The notes under the pieces were generated by a model that ran no database searches, was not told the DNA's origin, and was given only the letters and a program-made list of their open reading frames with translations. DNA of 64,000 bases from Sphaerisporangium corydalis (GTDB taxonomy: Bacteria; Actinomycetota; Actinomycetes; Streptosporangiales; Streptosporangiaceae): positions 62,001 through 126,000 of the forward strand of contig NZ_JANZYP010000014.1 of the NCBI RefSeq assembly GCF_025506355.1, written 5' to 3'. Positions within the stretch are counted from its first letter, which is position 1; each line of letters begins with the position of its first letter. The position numbers and the translations under genes were made by a program. Below, one piece after another: positions 36,085 to 43,957 of this stretch.

Positions 36085-36461
36085 CCTCCGCCCCCCGGAC
36101 GCCCCCCGTCACGACTCCTCAGGGTGACCTTCCGGCTGCCCGGCGTCCCCTCCGGCGGCCCCGGCACGCGCGCCCGTCCCATCCCCGCCGAGGCTCCGCG
36201 CCGCCGTCGGCGGCCCACGGCCCGGTCGCGCACGGTGACCGCCCGCGTGCCCGGCGTCCCCCCGGACCGATCCGGGACGGCCGTACGGCGTCACCTCGGG
36301 GGAGGCCGACCTATCCGGACGGCCACAGTTCGAATTCCGGTCACCGGACGGGAACGGTCCGTGACCCCCGGCCTTCGGGCATGACAGACCCCCGTCGCCG
36401 GCCCGGGTGACGGCGGCGCCCCACCGCCGGGTGGCGGAGCCGGGGCGCCGGCCGTGATCGG
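36085..36461. other. Convergent intergenic region without a gene
   Basis: Only Arg/Pro-rich shadow frames are found. The single structured element is the long inverted repeat at 36414-36450 (arms CGGCGCCCC and GGGGCGCCG with an inner CCGCC/GGCGG stem), which lies 12 bases after the transglutaminase gene and probably terminates that minus-strand operon. Confidence 0.6.
36414..36450 (-). terminator. Terminator hairpin of the MoxR/DUF58/transglutaminase operon
   Basis: Nine-base arms CGGCGCCCC and GGGGCGCCG hold an inner CCGCC/GGCGG stem. It sits directly behind the last gene of the minus-strand operon. Confidence 0.65.
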
Positions 36462-38939
36462 TCAGCGGGAGCCGGAGCCGGTGAGGACGCGGTCCTCGGC
36501 CGCCTCCTCGGGGACGGCGCGGCGGGCACGGCGCGGCCACAGCCGCAGGGTCTCCAGCCGGTCGAACCCGTCGAGCACCTTCTCGCCCAGCCCCCGCACC
36601 CTCAGCAGGGTCGAGGGCGGCAGCAGCCCGGCGCGCAGCCGCCGGCCGCGCGACACCGTCGCCCCGAGCGCCCGGCGCACCCGCGCGAGGTCCCCGGTCA
36701 GCGAGCCGATCGCCCCGGGCGCGCGGGCGTACCGCGTCCGCTCCTCGGCCGAGGCGATCCTGGCGACCGAGGCCGCCGTCTCGGCGTCCAGCCCGTACTG
36801 CCCGGTGAGCCGCGCGGCCAGCGCGCGCGGGCTCTCGCTGGCCTCGTGGCCGATCCCGAGGTCGTGCAGGGTGTCGACAAGCTCGCGCCAGCTCGCGTGC
36901 ACCGCCTGCCCGAGACGCCGGGTGTCGGGCCCGAGGCCGTCCGCCCGCGCCTGCGGAGGGGCCCCTGACGGGGTCTCCCGCTCGGCCCAGGCGCGCCGGC
37001 GCCGATAGCGGGTCCCCGCCCGCCACACGGCCGGGATCAGCGCGATCAGCAGCAGGACCACCAACCCGATCCCGATCTTGGCGGGCACGCCCAGACCGGT
37101 GTCCACCAGGATCGGGTCGGTGCCGAGGCCCGGGTCGGGGTCGCGCAGGTCGCGCTTGCGGCCCGCCAGCGTGTCGGCCAGGTCGGTCGAGTCCGGGCCG
37201 GCGGTCGGGCTCGCGGTGGCGCCGTCCCCCGAGGGGTCGGTCGTCGCGGGCGGGCGCGAGTAGTCGGGGACCCGGGCCGTCTGCTGGCCGAGGCCGCCGG
37301 AGGGGGTCGGCTCGAACCGCAGCCACCCGGCCCCCTGGAAGTACAGCTCCGGCCAGGCGTGCAGGTCGTGGGTGCGGACCTGCCACGAGCCGTCGATGCT
37401 GGTCCCCCCGGTGTACCCGATGCTCACCCGGGCCGGGATCCCGAGCGAGCGGGCCATCACCGCCATCGCGGCGGCGAACTGCTCGCAGTACCCTGCCCGG
37501 TTGCGCAGGAAGTCGACCAGCGCGTCGTTGCCGTTGCCCTGCGTCCGCAGGCTGTACACGAACCCGCCGCGGAAGGTGAACCACGCCTGGAGCTTGACCG
37601 CCTTCTGGTACGGCGAGTCCGTCTCGTCCACCAGGCTGGAGGCGATGGCGCGGATGCGGGACGGCAGGTCCTGCGGCAGTTGCAGGTACCGCTGGTTCAC
37701 CTCGGGGGAGGGGACCTCCAGCAGCGTGCCGAGCGTCTCGGGCGTCGGCTGGGGCTCGTGGCTCACGACCTCGTACGCCTGGCCGCCCGCAGTGTCGTGC
37801 GTGGAGAAGACCATGAGCGTGCTCTCGTCGGCCCGCCAGTCGCCGTCCACCTTCACCTGCGTGGCCGGGTAGGGCAGCGGGAGGAAACTGAGCCGCTCCA
37901 CCTCGTCGCTGACCCTGATCTGGGTCATGGTGTTCTTCAGCGGGACCGTCGCGTACAGGCCGGGGGGCGCCGGCAGCGGGCCCTCCGACACGCGGTTCTC
38001 CGGCCGGCCCTTGGGCTGCGACATGGTCCACTGCGCGCCGTCGAAGGTGTCCAGCGAGTACATCCGCAGGTAGCGCGGCACGTTGTCGTTGTTGGTGTAG
38101 GTGAGCACCGTGGCGTTCGCGGGCTGGGTGAGCTGGCCGCGCAGGCTCGCGATGGGGTTCGGGATCGTGATCGTGTTGCCGCCCTCGCCGGAGCCCGAGC
38201 CCACGCCGAAGCCGAACAGCGGGTTCGGGTCGAGCGTCGGGAGCGCCGCGGGCAGGGCGACGGCGATGGCGATGGCCGCGAACCCGATGCGCTTGCCCGC
38301 CAGGGACAGCGGCGCCGCGTCGGTCCGCACGGCGGCCCCCGTGCTGCGCGAGCGGCGGACCAGCACCGCGCGTCCCCAGTGGGTGAGGCGCTCGCGCCCG
38401 TCGGCGGTGAGCAGGCCCACGTACCCGAGCGCGGCGATGATGAACGCCGGCCAGGCGATGGGGTCCGACAGCACGGCCGCGGGCACCGTGAACAGGGCCA
38501 GCAGCGGCAGCCCTGCGAGCGCCGCCCGGCGCGCGCGCACGGCGAGAAGGTCGACCAGCAGGGCGACCAGGCCGATGCCGCCTGCCGTGAGCAGGGAGAT
38601 CCCCGGGTTGGCCGGCACCGGGGCGGCGTAATGCTGGATGTCCTCGAACCCCTCGCGCAGCAGCTCGGCGAGGGCGAGCACCGTGTCCTTGGTGGGCACC
38701 ACCCAGGCCCAGGTGTACGCGCCGGCGAACACCAGCGTGAGGTACAGCCACAGCGCCACGAGCCCGAGCGGCGGCCCGAGCCAGCGCGGCACGGTGTGGC
38801 GCGTGGTCAGCGCCGAGACGGCGGTCACCACCAGGATCGCGCCCATCCCGGTCCAGAACCAGGTGCCCCCGCTGAACAGCGGGTACAGGGTGATCGACAC
38901 CGCGGCCGTGGCCAGGCCCGCCGCGATCGGGAGTCTCAT
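36462..38939 (-). CDS. Transglutaminase-like membrane protein (TgpA type)
   Basis: The 825-residue protein has an N-terminal DUF3488/TgpA-type membrane block with about six helices (residues 1-215), a long extracytoplasmic region, and a transglutaminase core. RAGYCEQFAAAMAVMARSLGIPARVSIGYTGG contains the catalytic Cys (about 504), and the His and Asp lie in VRTHDLHAWPELYFQGAGWLRFEPTPSGG. Another helix at about 632-655 is followed by a DUF4129-like cytoplasmic domain. ATG 38939 overlaps the DUF58 stop by four bases. With the MoxR ATPase and DUF58 protein it forms the common actinobacterial triad. The natural substrate is unknown. Confidence 0.92.
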   Translation of the reverse strand: MRLPIAAGLATAAVSITLYPLFSGGTWFWTGMGAILVVTAVSALTTRHTVPRWLGPPLGLVALWLYLTLVFAGAYTWAWVVPTKDTVLALAELLREGFEDIQHYAAPVPANPGISLLTAGGIGLVALLVDLLAVRARRAALAGLPLLALFTVPAAVLSDPIAWPAFIIAALGYVGLLTADGRERLTHWGRAVLVRRSRSTGAAVRTDAAPLSLAGKRIGFAAIAIAVALPAALPTLDPNPLFGFGVGSGSGEGGNTITIPNPIASLRGQLTQPANATVLTYTNNDNVPRYLRMYSLDTFDGAQWTMSQPKGRPENRVSEGPLPAPPGLYATVPLKNTMTQIRVSDEVERLSFLPLPYPATQVKVDGDWRADESTLMVFSTHDTAGGQAYEVVSHEPQPTPETLGTLLEVPSPEVNQRYLQLPQDLPSRIRAIASSLVDETDSPYQKAVKLQAWFTFRGGFVYSLRTQGNGNDALVDFLRNRAGYCEQFAAAMAVMARSLGIPARVSIGYTGGTSIDGSWQVRTHDLHAWPELYFQGAGWLRFEPTPSGGLGQQTARVPDYSRPPATTDPSGDGATASPTAGPDSTDLADTLAGRKRDLRDPDPGLGTDPILVDTGLGVPAKIGIGLVVLLLIALIPAVWRAGTRYRRRRAWAERETPSGAPPQARADGLGPDTRRLGQAVHASWRELVDTLHDLGIGHEASESPRALAARLTGQYGLDAETAASVARIASAEERTRYARAPGAIGSLTGDLARVRRALGATVSRGRRLRAGLLPPSTLLRVRGLGEKVLDGFDRLETLRLWPRRARRAVPEEAAEDRVLTGSGSR

Positions 38940-40219
38940 GCCGCGTCTCCTGCCGTCATCGTGCCCTGCGGCCCGGCGTACCTGCTGTCGCGGGCGGCGT
39001 CCTGCCAGACCGAGGCCAGCGAGGTGCCGGCCGGGAGCCGGACGACCCGCCAGCCCGCGCCGGCCAGCACGGCGCGCGCGGTCTCGTGGGACCCGCCGGC
39101 GCCGGTGTGGTGGGCGGGGGTCTGCTGCCAGGTCGTGACGTCGAGCATGACGGCCACGCCGGTGACCCCGCCGCCGCGCAGCCGCGCCAGCGCGTGGGCC
39201 TCCTCGGCGTCCAGGTCGCCGAGCACGGCGACGATCAGCCCGTCCCCGCCGCCCTGGCGCAGGGCGCCGATCCCCGACTCCAGCGACCGCGCGGTGCTCT
39301 GCCGCACGACCGCGAGCGCGTCCAGCAGGGAGGTGCCGGCCCCGCCGTCGGTGAGGTGGTGGGCGCCCTGGTCGGTGACCAGGCGCAGGCCGAGCCCGTC
39401 GCGGGCCAGGTGCGCCCCGATGGACGCCGCCGCCGACACCCCGACCTCGAACGACGACCTCGGGCCCTCGCCGCGGTGGGCGTGCCTGCGGGTGTCCAGC
39501 AGCAGGGCGCCCCGGCTCTGCCACTGCTGCTCCTCGCGGCGCACCATCAGCTCGCCGTACCGCGCGGTGGAACGCCAGTGCACGCGGCGCAGGTCGTCGC
39601 CCTGCCGGTACTCGCGCGGGCCGACGTCGTCCTCGCCCGCGGCGGCCACGCTGGTGGTGCGGCTCTCGCCGCCGCCGGTCCACTCGCCCGACAGCCGCAC
39701 GTGGGGGAGCGCCACGACCTCGGGGACCACCATCAGGGTGTCGGTGGCGGTGAACGCCCGCGTCAGCTCGACCAGCCCGAAGGGGTCGGCGATGCGGACC
39801 GACAGCGGGCCGATGGGAAACCTGCCCCGCAGGTCGGACCGCACCTTGTAGTCGATCTCCCGGATGCCGCGCGACTCGACCCGGTCCAGGACGAACCTCG
39901 GGCGGGTGCCGACGGCGTAGGGGACGGTGTCCTCGATGAGCAGCAGCCCGGTGGGCAGCCGCGTCACGTTCTCCAGCCGCAGCGTGACGGTGCTGTCGGA
40001 CCCGACCGCCACCCTGCTCGGGTCCAGGCGCCTGGCGCAGCTCAGCCGGTAGCGGGTGCGCGCGACGACCAGCGCCGCGAGCAGCGGCAGGGCGATGACG
40101 AGCACGCTCACCCGCAGCAGGTCGCTCTCGCCGAGGGCGACCGCGCACAGCAGGGCGGCCGTCCCGGAGGCGAGGAACGAGCGCCCGCGCGAGGTGAGCG
40201 CCCTCAGCCCCGCGATCAC
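38936..40219 (-). CDS. DUF58 domain protein
   Basis: The 427-residue protein has two N-terminal hydrophobic helices (about 15-55) and a beta-rich region with LRLENVTRLPTGLLLIEDTVPY. The DUF58 signature is AAGEDDVGPREYRQGDDLRRVHWRSTARYGELMVRREEQQ, about residues 190-230. A VWA-like fold then follows, with LLLDTRRHAH. GTG 40219 overlaps the MoxR stop (GTGA). DUF58 proteins are steady partners of MoxR AAA ATPases and are thought to be their clients or adaptors, but biochemical roles are little known. Confidence 0.92.
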   Translation of the reverse strand: MIAGLRALTSRGRSFLASGTAALLCAVALGESDLLRVSVLVIALPLLAALVVARTRYRLSCARRLDPSRVAVGSDSTVTLRLENVTRLPTGLLLIEDTVPYAVGTRPRFVLDRVESRGIREIDYKVRSDLRGRFPIGPLSVRIADPFGLVELTRAFTATDTLMVVPEVVALPHVRLSGEWTGGGESRTTSVAAAGEDDVGPREYRQGDDLRRVHWRSTARYGELMVRREEQQWQSRGALLLDTRRHAHRGEGPRSSFEVGVSAAASIGAHLARDGLGLRLVTDQGAHHLTDGGAGTSLLDALAVVRQSTARSLESGIGALRQGGGDGLIVAVLGDLDAEEAHALARLRGGGVTGVAVMLDVTTWQQTPAHHTGAGGSHETARAVLAGAGWRVVRLPAGTSLASVWQDAARDSRYAGPQGTMTAGDAA

Positions 40220-41220
40220 CGCCGGGGTCCCGCCCCGTCGAACCCCTTCTCCCGGCTCTCCGGCACGGGGACGCGGCGGACGAGGTCGGCCATGACGTGC
40301 TCGGGCCGGCGCCGCTGGCCCTGGGCCTCCAGGCTGGGCAGCAGGCGGTGGGCCAGGACCGGGACGGCCAGGTCCTGCAGGTCGTCGGGGATGACGTAGT
40401 CGCGACCCGAGAGCGCGGCGTGGGCGCGCGCGGCCCGCACCAGGTGCAGCGTGGCCCGGGGGGAGGCGCCGAGGCGCAGGTCGGGGGACTGGCGGGTGGC
40501 GGTCACCATGTCGACGGCGTACTTCTTGATGGGCTGGGAGACGTAGACCGCGCGCACGGCGTCGATCAGGGCGCGGACCTCGGCGGTCGTGGCGACCGGC
40601 TCCAGCTTGTCCAGCGGCGAGGAGGAGCCGTGGACGTCGAGCATCTCCAGCTCGGCGGCGGCCTCGGGGTAGCCCATGGCGATCCGGGCGGTGAAGCGGT
40701 CGCGCTGCGCCTCGGGCAGGGGGTAGGTGCCCTCCATCTCGATGGGGTTCTGGGTCGCGATGACCATGAACGGCGTCTCGAGGTGGTAGGTCATGCCGTC
40801 GACGGTGACCTGGTGCTCCTCCATGCACTCCAGCAGGGCCGACTGCGTCTTGGGCGAGGCGCGGTTGATCTCGTCGCCCACCACGATGTTGGCGAAGACC
40901 GGGCCGGGCTTGAACTCGAACTCGCGGGACTGCTGGTTGAAGGCGCTGACGCCCGTGATGTCGCTGGGGAGCAGGTCGGGGGTGAACTGGACGCGGCGCA
41001 CCGGGCAGTCGATGGACCGCGCGAGCGCCTTGGCGAGCATCGTCTTGCCGACGCCTGGCACGTCCTCGATCAGCAGGTGCCCCTCCGCCAGCATCACGGT
41101 GATGGTGAGGCGGACGACATCGCTCTTTCCCTCGATCACCGACTCGATCGCCTCACGGATCCGATGCGCCGTGGCGACCAGACCTTCCAGCTCCTGTCCG
41201 ACATCGTGGGTTACTCCCAC
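40216..41220 (-). CDS. MoxR-family AAA ATPase
   Basis: The 334-residue AAA+ ATPase shows Walker A EDVPGVGKTMLAKALA (about 52-67), FTPDLLPSDITGV, Walker B ANIVVGDEINRASPKTQSALLECMEEHQVTVDG, sensor 1 PFMVIATQNPIEMEGTYPLPEAQRDRF with the Arg finger, and sensor 2 GASPRATLHLVRAARAHA. GTG 41220 has GGAGG four bases upstream; the longer frame to 41250 lacks one. It is the first gene of the minus-strand operon with DUF58 and the transglutaminase and diverges from the dcw cluster. It probably remodels the DUF58/transglutaminase partners. Confidence 0.93.
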   Translation of the reverse strand: MGVTHDVGQELEGLVATAHRIREAIESVIEGKSDVVRLTITVMLAEGHLLIEDVPGVGKTMLAKALARSIDCPVRRVQFTPDLLPSDITGVSAFNQQSREFEFKPGPVFANIVVGDEINRASPKTQSALLECMEEHQVTVDGMTYHLETPFMVIATQNPIEMEGTYPLPEAQRDRFTARIAMGYPEAAAELEMLDVHGSSSPLDKLEPVATTAEVRALIDAVRAVYVSQPIKKYAVDMVTATRQSPDLRLGASPRATLHLVRAARAHAALSGRDYVIPDDLQDLAVPVLAHRLLPSLEAQGQRRRPEHVMADLVRRVPVPESREKGFDGAGPRR

Positions 41221-41629
41221 CGGGCCTCCATGAGGGTGCGACAGCCCCACGCGGCATCACGATGCGGGGGGCTTGGTGTTTCCGACTCCATTGTGCTTAC
41301 CGACACTACGATGCCGTGGGTTCCCCGGCGACTTTCCATCAGATTTCGGACGAACACGCTCAGTGTTCTTCTCCGGCGTCGCGTTCTCGTCCCGCCGCTG
41401 TCCGAATCCCGTGACATAAGCCGACGTGAGAGGCCGTCCGGCCCTCCCCTTTCCTCCACCGAACGCCGCCGTTTACCGCGCGTCCGGCGGAGGCGGCCCC
41501 CGCCTGTCAAACCGGGCCGCCGACACGCCCGTTCGCGTGTGCGCGGGGCTCACGGCGCTCCACTCCGCTCCACCCCTGCTGACCTGCGTAAACGCGCGCG
41601 AAACGCCGATCGAATACTGTTTGAATCAG
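41221..41629. other. Divergent upstream region of the MoxR operon and the dcw cluster
   Basis: No gene or clear repeat is seen. It is slightly AT-richer than the surroundings and should hold the MoxR-operon promoter; I could not fix a -35/-10 pair for it. Confidence 0.4.
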
Positions 41630-41671
41630 TTGACGGTGGAGAGAAGTGGAGTATGGTGGTGCGCAGTGGAG
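41630..41671 (+). promoter_or_regulatory. mraZ promoter overlaid by four 10-bp-spaced MraZ-type boxes
   Basis: GTGGAG occurs at 41636, 41646 and 41666 and GTGGTG at 41656, exactly one every 10 bases. TTGACG (41630-41635), a 16-base spacer and TATGGT (41652-41657) form the promoter, so the boxes fill the spacer, the -10 and the start region. MraZ proteins bind arrays of such direct repeats and repress their own dcw operon in other bacteria. Confidence 0.85.
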
Positions 41672-41722
41672 CGACTGGGGTCCTAGCGCCAGTCGTTTCA
41701 CGTGGCACGGGAGGTGGGGCCG

Positions 41723-42154
41723 GTGTTCCTCGGCACCCATCAACCGCGTCTGGACGAGAAAGGACGACTGTTCCTGCCGGCGAAGTACCGTGAGGAGCTG
41801 GCGGAGGGTCTTGTGATCACCAAGGGCCAGGAGCGGTGCCTCTACGTCTTTCCCGTGGAGGAGTTCCAGCGCATTACCGAGGCGCTGCGCACCGCGCCGG
41901 TGACAGCCAAGGCCGTCCGCGATTACAGTCGTGTCTTCTTCGCCAGTGCTTCCGACGAGACGCCCGACAAACAGGGGCGGCTCACCATTCCCCAGAGCCT
42001 GCGTGTGTACGCGGGCCTCCGCCGAGACTGTGTGGTCATCGGGGCCAACACCCGGCTGGAGATCTGGGACGCGACGGCCTGGGAGACCTACCTGGCCGAC
42101 CAAGAGCAGGCGTTCTCCGAGCTGTCGGAGGAGGTGCTGCCAGGAGTCCTTTGA
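41723..42154 (+). CDS. mraZ: Transcriptional regulator MraZ
   Basis: The 143-residue protein has two SpoVT/AbrB-like halves, each with the [16 protein letters not shown]-type motif: [26 protein letters not shown] at 9-34 and [26 protein letters not shown] at about 82-107. GTG 41723 ([10 protein letters not shown]) gives the usual length and has GGAGG eight bases upstream; GTG 41702 is less likely. MraZ forms ring oligomers that bind the 10-bp-spaced repeats in front of its own gene. It heads the dcw cluster. Confidence 0.95.
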   Translation: MFLGTHQPRLDEKGRLFLPAKYREELAEGLVITKGQERCLYVFPVEEFQRITEALRTAPVTAKAVRDYSRVFFASASDETPDKQGRLTIPQSLRVYAGLRRDCVVIGANTRLEIWDATAWETYLADQEQAFSELSEEVLPGVL

Positions 42155-42449
42155 AACGGTCGACTCGTCGGTGAAGACGTCGTTCGGCGAGGTCTCCACC
42201 CGCTCCCACGGTGCCGGGACGGTTCCCGGCCTGCCACACGCGCCGCCGCTAGCTGATGCACCTTCCCCGGTGTCAGGTGGCGGGGCGCAGGACCGGGGAC
42301 GCGGATGGGGACCTGGCCGGACGAGCCCGTCCATCGGGGTGGGGCCCGGGGCCCGGCGAGAAGACGATCAGAACAGCCGCACATCCGCGAGCAGGGAAGT
42401 GTCCCGGGGTCTCAACGGACACGACCATGGCGGCGAAGGGGGTCAGACC
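42155..42449 (+). other. mraZ-rsmH intergenic region with two stable hairpins, possible structured leader RNA
   Basis: GCCGGGA/TCCCGGC (42213-42230) forms a tight hairpin. TCCCCGGT/ACCGGGGA (42264-42299) forms a second with a 20-base loop, and its 5' side can alternatively pair through CACCT/AGGTG. The rsmH ribosome binding site (GAAGGGGG) is about 140 bases further on. A conserved RNA motif named mraW has been described in front of actinobacterial mraW (rsmH) genes; whether this is that motif needs a covariance-model match. Confidence 0.45.
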
Positions 42450-43421
42450 ATGCATGCCGAAAACCACGCCGAGCCGGGCGGGCACGTGCCGGTGATGCTT
42501 CACCGTGTCCTGGAGCTCCTCGCTCCCGCCCTCGCCGGGCCGTCCCCCGTCCTCGTCGACGCCAACCTCGGCCTCGGCGGTCACGCCGAGGCGCTGCTGG
42601 CCGCGCACCCCGCCCTCCACCTGGTCGGCATCGACCGGGACCCCACCGCCATCGAGCGGTCCACGCTGCGCCTGGCCCCGTACGCCGGCCGGACCACTCT
42701 GGTGCGCGCGGTCTCCGACGAGCTCCCCGAGGTCCTGGAGCGCTCCGGCCTGGCCCGGGTGGACGCGGTCCTGTTCGACCTCGGGGTGTCCTCCCCGCAG
42801 CTCGACGAGGCCGGGCGCGGCTTCGCCTACTCCTACGACGCCCCCCTCGACATGCGCATGGACCCCGAGCAGGAGCTGACGGCCCACGTGGTGGTCAACA
42901 CCTACTCCGAGGGGGAGCTGACCCGCATCCTGCGCGACTACGGCGAGGAGCGTTTCGCCTCCCGGGTCGCCCGCTTCCTGATCAGGGAGCGGGAGCAGGA
43001 CCCCGTCACCTCGACCAAGCGGCTCGCCGAGATCGTGCGCGACGCGATCCCGGCCGCGACCCGCCGTACCGGGGGAAACCCCGCGAAAAGAACGTTCCAG
43101 GCGTTACGCATCGAGGTCAACGGGGAGTTGACCGCTCTCGAACGGGCGCTCCCCGCCGCACTCGACGCTCTGTCGGTGGGGGGGCGCGTGGTCGTGCTCT
43201 CCTACCACTCACTTGAGGACCGGCTCAGCAAGCAGGCCCTCACGGCGCGAACCAGGGACACCGGCCCTCCGGGGCTGCCCGTCCCGCTGCCGGCCCACCA
43301 GCCGAGGTTCCGCCTGCTGACGAGGGGAGCCGAGCTCCCAGACGAGGAGGAGGTGGCGCGCAACCCGCGCGCCACCTCGGCCAGGTTGCGGGCGGCAGAG
43401 AGGATTCGTGAGCCGGAATGA
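42450..43421 (+). CDS. rsmH: 16S rRNA (cytosine1402-N4) methyltransferase
   Basis: The 323-residue enzyme (MraW) methylates C1402 of 16S rRNA. It shows [15 protein letters not shown], the SAM-binding [21 protein letters not shown] with [12 protein letters not shown], and [36 protein letters not shown]. Near the end are [22 protein letters not shown] and [12 protein letters not shown], all typical. The family's usual DxTxGxGGH appears here as [12 protein letters not shown] 42450 has GAAGGGGG at good spacing. The stop overlaps ftsL by four bases. Confidence 0.96.
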   Translation: MHAENHAEPGGHVPVMLHRVLELLAPALAGPSPVLVDANLGLGGHAEALLAAHPALHLVGIDRDPTAIERSTLRLAPYAGRTTLVRAVSDELPEVLERSGLARVDAVLFDLGVSSPQLDEAGRGFAYSYDAPLDMRMDPEQELTAHVVVNTYSEGELTRILRDYGEERFASRVARFLIREREQDPVTSTKRLAEIVRDAIPAATRRTGGNPAKRTFQALRIEVNGELTALERALPAALDALSVGGRVVVLSYHSLEDRLSKQALTARTRDTGPPGLPVPLPAHQPRFRLLTRGAELPDEEEVARNPRATSARLRAAERIREPE

Positions 43422-43957
43422 CGACCGACAAGGACACCACGCGGGACGGCGGCGCCACGGCGACCGCCGTCGGAGAGCGGCCCGCCACGCGTCAGGCGCG
43501 CGTCGCGCCGCCGAGGCCGGACCGGACCACGCGCCGCGCCGCGCCGTCCCGTCCGCCGCGCCCGGCCGCGGCCAAGGCGGCCGTGAAGGCCCCGAGGCGG
43601 GTGCTGCCCGCGCGCGGCGCGCCGAAGGCTCCGTTCGTGCTGCTCGTGGTCGGGCTGCTGTGCGGCGGGCTGGTCAGCCTCCTGCTGCTCAACACCGTGC
43701 TCGCCAAGGACTCCTTCCGGATGAGGGACCTGCGCGACAGCACCCAGCGGCTGCACCAGCAGTTCGCCGACAAGAGCAAGGAGATCCTGGTCAAGTCCCA
43801 GCCGGGCGAGCTGGACCGCCGCAACACCGAGCAGGGCGGTGGCCAGCGCCAGGACGACAGCGCGCCCGGCTTCGTCCGCGTGCCCGCGGGCGGCGGGAGC
43901 ACGGGCCCCGGGGCGACGGCGAGCGGGCGGCCCCAAGCGGAGGTCGCGGCGCCGTGA
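43418..43957 (+). CDS. ftsL: Cell division protein FtsL-like
   Basis: The 179-residue bitopic protein has an Arg/Ala/Pro-rich cytoplasmic part (about 1-68), one membrane helix [21 protein letters not shown] (about 69-90), and a periplasmic coiled-coil [24 protein letters not shown] with a leucine-zipper-like heptad. A Gly/Ser-rich tail completes it. FtsL joins FtsB/DivIC and FtsQ in the complex that activates septal peptidoglycan synthesis. Sequence is poorly conserved, so the call rests on position between rsmH and pbpB, topology and size. Four-base overlaps on both sides. Confidence 0.85.
   Translation: MTTDKDTTRDGGATATAVGERPATRQARVAPPRPDRTTRRAAPSRPPRPAAAKAAVKAPRRVLPARGAPKAPFVLLVVGLLCGGLVSLLLLNTVLAKDSFRMRDLRDSTQRLHQQFADKSKEILVKSQPGELDRRNTEQGGGQRQDDSAPGFVRVPAGGGSTGPGATASGRPQAEVAAP

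Noticed and set aside
36124-36384. 86-codon plus-strand frame in the convergent region
   Set aside because: Arg/Pro-rich composition of a shadow frame in GC-rich DNA, no ribosome binding site, no recognisable family; overlaps no promoter.
36462-41220. MoxR/DUF58/transglutaminase operon as a novel system
   Set aside because: This triad is widespread in actinobacteria next to the dcw cluster and the genes look complete and ordinary.
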